Assembly (NCBI GenBank): GCA_002049455.2
Contig: KV919020.1
Coordinates: 78,872-114,716, forward strand
Reading direction: 5' to 3'
DNA length: 35,845 nucleotides
Source of the DNA: Porphyra umbilicalis
Taxonomy: Eukaryota; Rhodophyta; Bangiophyceae; Bangiales; Bangiaceae
This document shows, piece after piece, positions 1 to 10,340 of this stretch; position 1 is the first letter of the stretch; each line of letters begins with the position of its first letter. The translations under genes were made by a program, and so were the position numbers. The notes beneath the pieces are model-generated. The model was not told the DNA's origin and did no database searches. It was given only the letters and a program-made list of their open reading frames with translations.

Positions 1-3000
1 GTGTCGACACGGTGCAAGCTGCACGACATGCAAGCGCCGCGGCCGAGCGGCCGCAAGAATGCGGGCAAGTCGCGTTTTTGGTTTCTGTAGACAGGTGGTG
101 TCTACGGACTTGCGCGGGACGGCCGTGACGGCCCAATACACGGTGGCTGCGCGATTTGCCACGCTCACGGCAATGTGTCGACACGGTGCAAGCTGCACGA
201 CATGCAAGCGCCGCGGCCGAGCGGCCGCAAGAATGCGGGCAAGTCGCGTTTTTGGTTTCTGTAGACAGGTGGTGTCTACGGACTTGCGCGGGACGGCCGT
301 GACGGCCCAATACACGGTGGCTGCGCGATTTGCCACGCTCACGGCAATGTGTCGACACGGTGCAAGCTGCACGACATGCAAGCGCCGCGGCCGAGCGGCC
401 GCAAGAATGCGGGCAAGTCGCGTTTTTGGTTTCTGTAGACAGGTGGTGTCTACGGACTTGCGCGGGACGGCCGTGACGGCCCAATACACGGTGGCTGCGC
501 GATTTGCCACGCTCACGGCAATGTGTCGACACGGTGCAAGCTGCACGACATGCAAGCGCCGCGGCCGAGCGGCCGCAAGAATGCGGGCAAGTCGCGTTTT
601 TGGTTTCTGTAGACAGGTGGTGTCTACGGACTTGCGCGGGACGGCCGTGACGGCCCAATACACGGTGGCTGCGCGATTTGCCACGCTCACGGCAATGTGT
701 CGACACGGTGCAAGCTGCACGACATGCAAGCGCCGCGGCCGAGCGGCCGCAAGAATGCGGGCAAGTCGCGTTTTTGGTTTCTGTAGACAGGTGGTGTCTA
801 CGGACTTGCGCGGGACGGCCGTGACGGCCCAATACACGGTGGCTGCGCGATTTGCCACGCTCACGGCAATGTGTCGACACGGTGCAAGCTGCACGACATG
901 CAAGCGCCGCGGCCGAGCGGCCGCAAGAATGCGGGCAAGTCGCGTTTTTGGTTTCTGTAGACAGGTGGTGTCTACGGACTTGCGCGGGACGGCCGTGACG
1001 GCCCAATACACGGTGGCTGCGCGATTTGCCACGCTCACGGCAATGTGTCGACACGGTGCAAGCTGCACGACATGCAAGCGCCGCGGCCGAGCGGCCGCAA
1101 GAATGCGGGCAAGTCGCGTTTTTGGTTTCTGTAGACAGGTGGTGTCTACGGACTTGCGCGGGACGGCCGTGACGGCCCAATACACGGTGGCTGCGCGATT
1201 TGCCACGCTCACGGCAATGTGTCGACACGGTGCAAGCTGCACGACATGCAAGCGCCGCGGCCGAGCGGCCGCAAGAATGCGGGCAAGTCGCGTTTTTGGT
1301 TTCTGTAGACAGGTGGTGTCTACGGACTTGCGCGGGACGGCCGTGACGGCCCAATACACGGTGGCTGCGCGATTTGCCACGCTCACGGCAATGTGTCGAC
1401 ACGGTGCAAGCTGCACGACATGCAAGCGCCGCGGCCGAGCGGCCGCAAGAATGCGGGCAAGTCGCGTTTTTGGTTTCTGTAGACAGGTGGTGTCTACGGA
1501 CTTGCGCGGGACGGCCGTGACGGCCCAATACACGGTGGCTGCGCGATTTGCCACGCTCACGGCAATGTGTCGACACGGTGCAAGCTGCACGACATGCAAG
1601 CGCCGCGGCCGAGCGGCCGCAAGAATGCGGGCAAGTCGCGTTTTTGGTTTCTGTAGACAGGTGGTGTCTACGGACTTGCGCGGGACGGCCGTGACGGCCC
1701 AATACACGGTGGCTGCGCGATTTGCCACGCTCACGGCAATGTGTCGACACGGTGCAAGCTGCACGACATGCAAGCGCCGCGGCCGAGCGGCCGCAAGAAT
1801 GCGGGCAAGTCGCGTTTTTGGTTTCTGTAGACAGGTGGTGTCTACGGACTTGCGCGGGACGGCCGTGACGGCCCAATACACGGTGGCTGCGCGATTTGCC
1901 ACGCTCACGGCAATGTGTCGACACGGTGCAAGCTGCACGACATGCAAGCGCCGCGGCCGAGCGGCCGCAAGAATGCGGGCAAGTCGCGTTTTTGGTTTCT
2001 GTAGACAGGTGGTGTCTACGGACTTGCGCGGGACGGCCGTGACGGCCCAATACACGGTGGCTGCGCGATTTGCCACGCTCACGGCAATGTGTCGACACGG
2101 TGCAAGCTGCACGACATGCAAGCGCCGCGGCCGAGCGGCCGCAAGAATGCGGGCAAGTCGCGTTTTTGGTTTCTGTAGACAGGTGGTGTCTACGGACTTG
2201 CGCGGGACGGCCGTGACGGCCCAATACACGGTGGCTGCGCGATTTGCCACGCTCACGGCAATGTGTCGACACGGTGCAAGCTGCACGACATGCAAGCGCC
2301 GCGGCCGAGCGGCCGCAAGAATGCGGGCAAGTCGCGTTTTTGGTTTCTGTAGACAGGTGGTGTCTACGGACTTGCGCGGGACGGCCGTGACGGCCCAATA
2401 CACGGTGGCTGCGCGATTTGCCACGCTCACGGCAATGTGTCGACACGGTGCAAGCTGCACGACATGCAAGCGCCGCGGCCGAGCGGCCGCAAGAATGCGG
2501 GCAAGTCGCGTTTTTGGTTTCTGTAGACAGGTGGTGTCTACGGACTTGCGCGGGACGGCCGTGACGGCCCAATACACGGTGGCTGCGCGATTTGCCACGC
2601 TCACGGCAATGTGTCGACACGGTGCAAGCTGCACGACATGCAAGCGCCGCGGCCGAGCGGCCGCAAGAATGCGGGCAAGTCGCGTTTTTGGTTTCTGTAG
2701 ACAGGTGGTGTCTACGGACTTGCGCGGGACGGCCGTGACGGCCCAATACACGGTGGCTGCGCGATTTGCCACGCTCACGGCAATGTGTCGACACGGTGCA
2801 AGCTGCACGACATGCAAGCGCCGCGGCCGAGCGGCCGCAAGAATGCGGGCAAGTCGCGTTTTTGGTTTCTGTAGACAGGTGGTGTCTACGGACTTGCGCG
2901 GGACGGCCGTGACGGCCCAATACACGGTGGCTGCGCGATTTGCCACGCTCACGGCAATGTGTCGACACGGTGCAAGCTGCACGACATGCAAGCGCCGCGG

Positions 3001-5823
3001 CCGAGCGGCCGCAAGAATGCGGGCAAGTCGCGTTTTTGGTTTCTGTAGACAGGTGGTGTCTACGGACTTGCGCGGGACGGCCGTGACGGCCCAATACACG
3101 GTGGCTGCGCGATTTGCCACGCTCACGGCAATGTGTCGACACGGTGCAAGCTGCACGACATGCAAGCGCCGCGGCCGAGCGGCCGCAAGAATGCGGGCAA
3201 GTCGCGTTTTTGGTTTCTGTAGACAGGTGGTGTCTACGGACTTGCGCGGGACGGCCGTGACGGCCCAATACACGGTGGCTGCGCGATTTGCCACGCTCAC
3301 GGCAATGTGTCGACACGGTGCAAGCTGCCGACATGCAAGCGCCGCGGCCGAGCGGCCGCAAGAATGCGGGCAAGTCGCGTTTTTGGTTTCTGTAGACAGG
3401 TGGTGTCTACGGACTTGCGCGGGACGGCCGTGACGGCCCAATACACGGTGGCTGCGCGATTTGCCACGCTCACGGCAATGTGTCGACACGGTGCAAGCTG
3501 CACGACATGCAAGCGCCGCGGCCGAGCGGCCGCAAGAATGCGGGCAAGTCGCGTTTTTGGTTTCTGTAGACAGGTGGTGTCTACGGACTTGCGCGGGACG
3601 GCCGTGACGGCCCAATACACGGTGGCTGCGCGATTTGCCACGCTCACGGCAATGTGTCGACACGGTGCAAGCTGCACGACATGCAAGCGCCGCGGCCGAG
3701 CGGCCGCAAGAATGCGGGCAAGTCGCGTTTTTGGTTTCTGTAGACAGGTGGTGTCTACGGACTTGCGCGGGACGGCCGTGACGGCCCAATACACGGTGGC
3801 TGCGCGATTTGCCACGCTCACGGCAATGTGTCGACACGGTGCAAGCTGCACGACATGCAAGCGCCGCGGCCGAGCGGCCGCAAGAATGCGGGCAAGTCGC
3901 GTTTTTGGTTTCTGTAGACAGGTGGTGTCTACGGACTTGCGCGGGACGGCCGTGACGGCCCAATACACGGTGGCTGCGCGATTTGCCACGCTCACGGCAA
4001 TGTGTCGACACGGTGCAAGCTGCACGACATGCAAGCGCCGCGGCCGAGCGGCCGCAAGAATGCGGGCAAGTCGCGTTTTTGGTTTCTGTAGACAGGTGGT
4101 GTCTACGGACTTGCGCGGGACGGCCGTGACGGCCCAATACACGGTGGCTGCGCGATTTGCCACGCTCACGGCAATGTGTCGACACGGTGCAAGCTGCCGA
4201 CATGCAAGCGCCGCGGCCGAGCGGCCGCAAGAATGCGGGCAAGTCGCGTTTTTGGTTTCTGTAGACAGGTGGTGTCTACGGACTTGCGCGGGACGGCCGT
4301 GACGGCCCAATACACGGTGGCTGCGCGATTTGCCACGCTCACGGCAATGTGTCGACACGGTGCAAGCTGCGCGACATGCAAGCACCGCGGCCGAGCGGCC
4401 GCAAGAATGCGGGCAAGTCGCGTTTTTGGTTTCTGTAGACAGGTGGTGTCTACGGACTTGCGCGGGACGGCCGTGACGGCCCAATACACGGTGGCTGCGC
4501 GATTTGCCACGCTCACGGCAATGTGTCGACACGGTGCAAGCTGCCGACATGCAAGCGCCGCGGCCGAGCGGCCGCAAGAATGCGGGCAAGTCGCGTTTTT
4601 GGTTTCTGTAGACAGGTGGTGTCTACGGACTTGCGCGGGACGGCCGTGACGGCCCAATACACGGTGGCTGCGCGATTTGCCACGCTCACGGCAATGTGTC
4701 GACACGGTGCAAGCTGCACGACATGCAAGCGTCGATGCCAAGCGGCCGCAAGAATGCGGGCAAGTCGCATTTTTGGTTTCTGTAGACAGGTGGTGTCTAC
4801 GGACTTGCGCGGGACGGCCGTGACGGCCCAATACACGGTGGCTGCGCGATTTGCCACGCTCACGGCAATATGTCGACGCCGTGCAAGTGCACGACATGCG
4901 GTGCCGCGGCTGTGCGTCCGCAAGAATGCGGGCAAGTCGCGTTTTTGGTTTCTGTCGACAGTGGTGTCTTCGGACTTGCGTCGGACGGCTGTGACGGCCC
5001 GATACACGGTGGCTGCGCGATTTGCCAGGCTCACGGCAATGTGTCGACCCGGTGCAGGCTGTGCGACATGCAAGCGCCGCGGCCGAGCGGCCGCAAGAAT
5101 GCGGGCAAGTCGCGTTTTTGGTTTCTGTAGACAGGGCGTGTCTACGGACTTGCGCGAGACGGCCGAGACGGCCCGATACACGGTGGCTGCGCGATTTGCC
5201 AGGCTCACGGCAATGTGTCGACCCGGTGCAAACTGCGCGACATGCAAGCACCGCGGCCGAGCGGCCGCAAGAATGCGGGCAAGTCGCGTTTTTGGTTTCT
5301 GTAGACAGGTGGTGTCTACGGACTTGCGCCGGACGGCCGTGACGGCCCAATACACGGTGGCTGCGCGATTTGCCACGCTCACGGCAATGTGTCGACACGG
5401 TGCAAGCTGCATGACGTGCAAGCGCCGCGGCCGAGCGGCCGCAAGAATGCGGGCAAGTCGCGTTTTTGGTTTCTGTAGACAGGTGGCGTCTACGGACCTG
5501 CGCCGGACGGCCGTGACGGCCCAATACACGGTGGCTGCGCGATTTGCCACGCTCACGGCAGTAAGTCAAAACGGTGCAAGTTGCACGACATGCGGGTGCC
5601 GCGGCTGTGCGTCCGCAAGAATGCGGGCATGTCGCGTTTTTGGTTTCTGTCGACAGGTGGTGTCTACGGACTTGCGCGGGACGGCCGTGACGGCCCAATA
5701 CACGGTGGCTGCGCGATTTGCCGCGCTCACGGCAATTTGTCGACACGGTGCAAGCTGCGCGACATGCAAGCGCCGCGGCTGAGCGGCCGCAAGAATGCGG
5801 GCAAGTCGCGTTTTTGGTTTCTG
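1..5823. repeat. 174-bp satellite array, about 34 monomers
   Basis: A head-to-tail tandem repeat with unit starts at 1, 175, 349 and so on, each opening with the palindrome GTGTCGACAC. Units 1-19 (1-3306) look identical by eye. Units 20, 25 and 27 (starts 3307, 4176, 4523) are 173 bp because one base is missing in GCTGC(A)CGACATG. Units from 4696 rightwards diverge increasingly, and the last unit (start 5737) is cut off at about 5823. The left end lies outside the window. Each unit holds several perfect inverted repeats: GTGTCGACAC; GCGGCC-GAGC-GGCCGC; GTAGACA-GGTGG-TGTCTAC; GGCCGT-G-ACGGCC; TGCA-AGC-TGCA. Because 174 is 58 codons, long open frames run through the array on both strands; these are a by-product of periodicity. 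A homogenised core with a decayed edge is typical of satellites kept uniform by unequal exchange. Centromeric or subtelomeric placement is inference. Confidence 0.97.
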
Positions 5824-6093
5824 TTTTCATTGGGTGGCTTAGCCCAGGGATAAGCATGCTCTGACTAACTAGTGCGGTGCTCATCACCGGCACTCTTCAA
5901 ATCGGTATGAAGTTGGACAACTGTCAGCATGCCGACCAGTACCGCCCCTCAGAAAATGTGGAACGCCAAAGTCACCCTCCCGCCAAGCCAACACGTCAGC
6001 CTACGTTGATCCCAGGTCAGAGGTCGTATCCACCGCGCACTCGGGGGTGGTGCAAGCGGCGTAACTGCCAGCGACCGCCCACGTAAGCGAGCG
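5824..6093. other. Unassigned spacer after satellite edge
   Basis: The satellite similarity stops inside the unit at the TTTCTGT stretch and unrelated sequence follows. I see no gene, RNA or repeat here. It separates the array from the 3' end of the minus-strand non-LTR remnant and may include that element's 3' untranslated region. Confidence 0.5.
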
Positions 6094-7090
6094 TCAGAAC
6101 GCTACCGAGACGTCCAACAGATGCCCCGCACGAACCGCCGCAAGCTGCGGCCCGGCAAGCGCGGCCTTCAGCCACGCGTCGGTCGAGGGTCCAACGCGGC
6201 CCAGCTCCTCCCACACCAGAGCGGTGAAAGCGTGGGGGGGGTCCGTCGTGGGCAAGGCCGGCACGTAGGCGGCCCGCTTGGCCGCCTCGCGCTCGGCCGC
6301 CGCAACCGCCCGCAAATGCGACGTGCGCACCCGCGCCGCGACCGCGCCAGGCCACGGCCATGCGACCGAAACGTCACCCCAGGTTACGGCGGCCGTGGCC
6401 GCCGCGGTAGCGCGCAGGTCCGGCCGCAGGTCCCCACCGGTCCCCTCCAGGCCGACCTCCACGTCCACCTCCCGCCACGCCAGGGCGCGGCGCAGCGCCG
6501 CCGCGACAAGCGCCACAATGTGGTGATGCACGGCGGTGCGCCGCGCAACCTGGGAGGGACAGGCGGAGAGGAAGTGTCGGCCAGCCGGGTCGGCCGCAGC
6601 CCCGCAGGCGCAGCGCGGGCGCGGAGGGTCCGGGCGCGGGCGGGCGCCCAGCCAGAGGCGCGCCGCCACGCGCATGGCCGAGCCGGTGATGTGCCCCCGG
6701 CCACCGCGGTCGGACGGGACCGCGGTGAGCCACAGGGCAGCCCGCCCGCCCTGCACCGCCGCCAGCCCCGTCCGCGCCCACCCAGACAGGCCGGCGTAAA
6801 GGCGGGGGCGCCGGGCGGCGTGGGCGGGGAGGGAGAGCTCGCGCTGCGTGACGGCTGCGGGCGCCGACAGCAGCCGGCGCCACGTCAGCGCCGCGGGCAG
6901 CCCCCCCCCTGTTTGGCCGAGGGCCTGTTCTTGATGGGGGGGGTGGTCCGCCGCGTCCGCGCGGGCGGCAACGGCTGGGGCAGCAGGGGCGGAGCTGGCG
7001 CGGCCGCGGGGCGCTGGCGCCCACAGCGCCCCCGATTAAGGCGCGGCGGAGTGCGCCGCCACGGCGGCGACGAGGGCGAGAAGGTCCGTG
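6094..7090 (-). pseudogene. 3' end of non-LTR retrotransposon (RLE nuclease domain)
   Basis: The minus-strand frame ending in TGA at 6096-6094 gives the C-terminal part of a reverse-transcriptase polyprotein; about 220 residues are clear. Visible in order: a short thumb/linker stretch with AALWLTAVPSD; a basic stretch RLWLGARP; a CxC zinc-binding motif (CACG) with a later C (SACP) in place of the usual CxxC..H..C arrangement; a helical His-containing stretch; and RPDLRAT followed about 13 residues later by DVSV. The last two match the PD..D core of the restriction-like endonuclease found after the RT in R2-type elements. The RT core itself is absent. The open frame continues upstream of 6756 without a convincing start, and similarity fades by about 7090, where copia sequence soon begins. 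This is therefore a 5'-truncated copy, as usual for target-primed insertions. RLE type is by motif recognition only. Confidence 0.6.
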
Positions 7091-7127
7091 CGCCAGGTGG
7101 CGGCATCCTTGGATATTCCATTTACTA

Positions 7128-8004
7128 ATACTCGCGTCCCGACACCAAAAGTGCGAAAATTCTTTGTCTCAAGATGCTCGGAGGGAAATATTCACGACCA
7201 AAATCGATACCCATGGACGGGCCTGATGTTATCGCACTTCTCAAGGCGTTTGAGATGTCCAACTCCACGCCCATCAAGACGCCAATGGTGTTGGGGGCCA
7301 AGCTGGCCAAGACGGGGGAGAATCTCTTGCCCGACAGCAACCGATATGCCGAACTTGTCGGCTCCCTACTCTATCTGTCTACAACGACGAGGCTGGACAT
7401 TGCCATTGCCGTGGGCGTGCTGTCGCGCTACATGGCCTGCCCCGAGGAGGACCACGTGCGCGCGGGCAAGGGGGTGCTTCTGTGCCTTCGCGGGGCTACG
7501 CGCCTCGGGTCGCGTACGGCGCCGACAAGCCTCTCCCAGGGTACGTCGACGCCGACTGGGCGGGCGACGTTGACGCTCGTCGGTCGAAGACTAGTTTCAT
7601 CTCCACCCTCAACGGCGGGCCGGTCTCGTGGGGGAGCAGCGCCAGTCGACGTTGGCGACTTCGACAGCTGAGGCCGAGTACGTGGCAGCCGCGATGGCAA
7701 CCAAGGAGGCACTTTGGCTGCTCAAGCTTTTATCGGCGCTGGGCATCGACGGTGGCGCCGTTCCCATGGGGGAAGACAACCAGGCGTGCCTAGCGCTCGT
7801 CAGCAGCCCCGAGGCAACGGGGTGCACTCAGAACGTGGACGTTGCGTACCACTTGGTGCGCGATTACGTGGCGCGCGGCGACGTGACCTTCTACTTCCTG
7901 CCGAGCGCTGAGATGCCCGCCGACGGGCTCACGAAGGCGTTGCCGGGGCCGGCGTTCAAGGTCTTCCGTGACGCAGCTGGTGTCGGGCCCGACTTGGGCA
8001 TGGC
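7128..8004 (+). pseudogene. Ty1/copia pol 3' end (RT end + RNase H), frameshifted
   Basis: Three plus-strand frames together give the end of a copia polyprotein. About 7230-7480 (frame 1) has the RT-to-RNase H connector with TPIKTPM and LVGSLLYLSTTTRLDIAIAV. About 7485-7625 (frame 3) has GYVDADWAGD and SFISTLNGGPVSWGS. From 7628 (frame 2) comes the RNase H core with STAEAEYVA, DNQACLAL, a DVAYHLVRD stretch and PSAEMPADGLTKALP. Two frameshifts, near 7480 and 7627, make it non-functional. The copy is 5'-truncated close to 7128, next to the non-LTR remnant. At 8004 it is interrupted by the gypsy LTR. The frame resumes after the 3' LTR at 17929 (ATG GCG GCG GAA...) and ends at TAA 17965-17967, so this is the host sequence of the nested insertion. 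Confidence 0.85.
8000..8004. repeat. Target-site duplication, left copy (ATGGC)
   Basis: ATGGC directly precedes the 5' LTR (TGTAGC...) and recurs at 17929-17933 directly after the 3' LTR (...ACCATA). Five bases is the usual duplication length for Ty3/gypsy and Ty1/copia integrases. Removing the element and one copy restores the copia reading frame across the site. Confidence 0.82.
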
Positions 8005-8408
8005 TGTAGCATATGGCGCCCTGGAATTTGGACTCGGCCCCAAGTAGCCTCCTTGACTGGCTTGGATCGCTTTAATTGCGGGACTTGCTTGTGGGACACC
8101 CTTTGGGGGGTTACTTCTGTATTGTTCATCTGCTTTGTTTATCCGTCCTTCTTTTCCATTTTCGCATGATTGTTCTGAGGGTTGCTACGATCGACCTTTA
8201 TGGGGATCATTTGGTCTATTCGACCGCCGTATTTCTTTTATTAAAACCCCTGGGGCCCGGAATCGCCGTCGTGGGCGCGTCCGGCTTCCCATCGGATTTT
8301 GTATGGAAAAACGTCTTCTTCCGTGTCCTGTTGGGCAATAGACTACACTTTACTATCAACTACGGTCACTCAAACTCTACTTATCGGAGAAGCTACACTT
8401 ATACCATA
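8005..8408 (+). repeat. 5' LTR of gypsy element (404 bp)
   Basis: Starts TGTAGCATATGG and ends ATACCATA; aligns without gaps to 17525-17928. The end is set by loss of similarity and by the target duplication, giving TG...TA rather than the canonical TG...CA. Near-terminal inverted bases are visible (CATATGG near the start, CCATA at the end). It replaces the end of the copia ORF, so the apparent ORF tail to 8047 belongs to the LTR and not to copia. Confidence 0.85.
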
Positions 8409-8410
8409 TG

Positions 8411-8427
8411 TGGTGCAGCAGCAGGGG
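8411..8427 (+). other. Putative primer-binding site
   Basis: TGGTGCAGCAGCAGGGG begins two bases after the 5' LTR. The TGG start pairs with the universal CCA end of tRNAs, and position and spacing suit a minus-strand primer site. I cannot say which tRNA would match beyond the first few bases. Confidence 0.5.
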
Positions 8428-8642
8428 ATCTACCTTCGTTGTACTTGTAGGACGACGTCCCCGGGTCCGGTCTCTTACTGCCGCTGGCATTTTTGTTGCT
8501 GTTGCGGTTACTGGTTACCAGTTGCGCAGGGCGTAGGTTTCGTGTAACTACCCCACGCCTTCGAGCGGTCGGACTTTGATTTCACCTTCTGGTGCGCGGG
8601 GCAAGCCTAACCTGGCTAGAAGTCTCTGGACTTGGTTGCGAT

Positions 8643-10340
8643 ATGTCGCCCGGAGGCGCCGACGGATCGCGTCGCGACGGCAAGGGTAAGGGCCCTGCCC
8701 TGCCCGCCGGCTACGTCCCGCCTTGCGGTGGTAGTGGCTCGGCCACGCTGCGTCCACCGGGGGGCGAACCCCCTAAGACGACGTCTGGGTCTTCGCAGGC
8801 TCAGGCGATGGAAAGCCTGCAGGCTGGAGTGGAAGCACTTCGGGCCAGGCTGTTGGCCCAGGAGGCGGTGAACGAAGTTCTACAAAACAACAACTCCTCG
8901 TTGGTTGCCAATGTCGACGCCTTGCAGCAGAGCCAAACGAGTGGGGAATGACGCCTAACGGCGGAACTCACTCGCCGGCCGCAAGACGCTCAAGAAGCTA
9001 GTGTCGAGGCCGTCGGCCAAAGATCGACGCAGCACGTAAGCAATTCTGCTCGCAAGAAACAACAGAACAAGGATCGGCATGTCCGACGCCTCCGGCGAGA
9101 GCTAGCGAAGCTAAGCCAAGACGCCGAGACGTCGAAGCGCAAAGATCGAGTCCATCGGACCACCGATCATGACGACGAGACGTCGGGTAGCAACCCATCG
9201 GTATCGTCATCGACGTCACCCGGCGGATCGGGTAGCTCACCCTCCGACTCGTCGACGCCACCCGGCTCCGAGACCAGTGAAAGTTCCCCGTCAATCTCCA
9301 AGCCGTCTGCTAATAGATCGCATGGTCGCGTCGAGCCGACACGCCATGACGGGAAGGGAGAAAAGAGTAAAGTCATTCGACCAGCGAATAGTCGCTTTAA
9401 GTCGCTCTTGGCCTATCGATCGTACTTTATCTTGCGTCGAAGCACAGCTTATCCGCCCTCTTGTGTAGAGAAAGCGCATAAAATGAACCGACGGTTGGAC
9501 GGTGCCTTTCACGGCCAAACGCCTTTTACAGGTTCCGATCCACTTGGTGTGTTCACGGTCCTTGCGACTTTTCGTCGAGCGTATGATGTCGCCGGCCTTT
9601 CTCATGGTCAAGCGCTCCCGATGTTAGCATTTTGACTTGCCGGTACGGCAAAGAGTTCGTTATCAAACGCGTTAAACTCTAGATCGGCAAACAAACCTTT
9701 CACGTTAAGTACCTACGGCGAGGCCGTCAACTGGTTGCTACTCAAGTACGCTACGCACGCCACACTGGCAACGGCGTACTACAACATCATGACGATGAAA
9801 CGAGTCGACTCAGAGACACCGACGGTATTCGAAAACCGCTTCGAGGCGCAGTGCGACCGCCTGGATGGCTTGTTCCATGCTCAAGATGTGAAGGACTTTT
9901 CCATCAATGGCTTGTCAGAGCTTGTCCAAGCTAACGTGCGCGTCCTCGACGGACAGTTTCCGGATCGTACCCTCGCAGAGACAGTCTCTGCTGCGCAGAT
10001 GTATTGGGAAGGTGCGCTCAATCTGAGGCAGTCATTGCGCCCGCCCCGTACACCGCCGGTGAAGGTGGCTTACGCCGATCACCCGCGGTCGCCCACGGTC
10101 GACCGCCCTTTCCCGATCCAAGGCCCACCGCCGTCGGCACCTCGTGCACCATCGCGGCTGCGCGCACCAAGTCGTACCGACATCTGTTACAACTGTAACG
10201 AGCCCGGCCACTTTGCGATGCAATGCCGTACGCCGTATTGTAAACGGGAGCGACAGCCGTCGAGAGTTAACTTTGTCAGTGACGACGACGTCGAGCATGC
10301 TGACGAAGGGCAACCCGAGCCTGACTCGAAAAACGAGTAG
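8643..10340 (+). pseudogene. gag: gypsy Gag, two internal TGA codons
   Basis: Frame 3 from ATG 8643 (the first ATG in this frame after the leader) to TAG 10338-10340, 565 codons. Residues ~55-98 form a likely coiled coil rich in Leu, Gln and Asn. A Ser/Pro/Asp/Glu-rich low-complexity stretch follows. The capsid-like middle (about 9400-10020) includes a segment resembling the Ty3 capsid/retrotransposon_gag fold (FENRFEAQ, aromatic and Leu rich). A CCHC zinc knuckle, CYNCNEPGHFAMQC, lies at residues 515-528, with an acidic tail after it. The frame is broken only by TGA at 8949-8951 and TGA at 9633-9635; both would be Arg if they arose from CGA. The stop sits in the spacer of a frameshift signal, so pol was probably made by -1 frameshifting. 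Confidence 0.8.

Noticed and set aside
1..5823. CRISPR-like array
   Set aside because: The whole 174-bp unit repeats with no variable spacers and no cas genes; it is a satellite.
59..5893. Giant repetitive proteins read through the satellite on both strands
   Set aside because: They follow from a 174-bp period without stops; the frame flips at each 173-bp unit and there is no start context or domain.
8048..8547. Short plus-strand ORFs in 8076-8547
   Set aside because: They lie in the LTR and leader; the same LTR sequence at 17596 gives a related frame only because the LTRs are copies.
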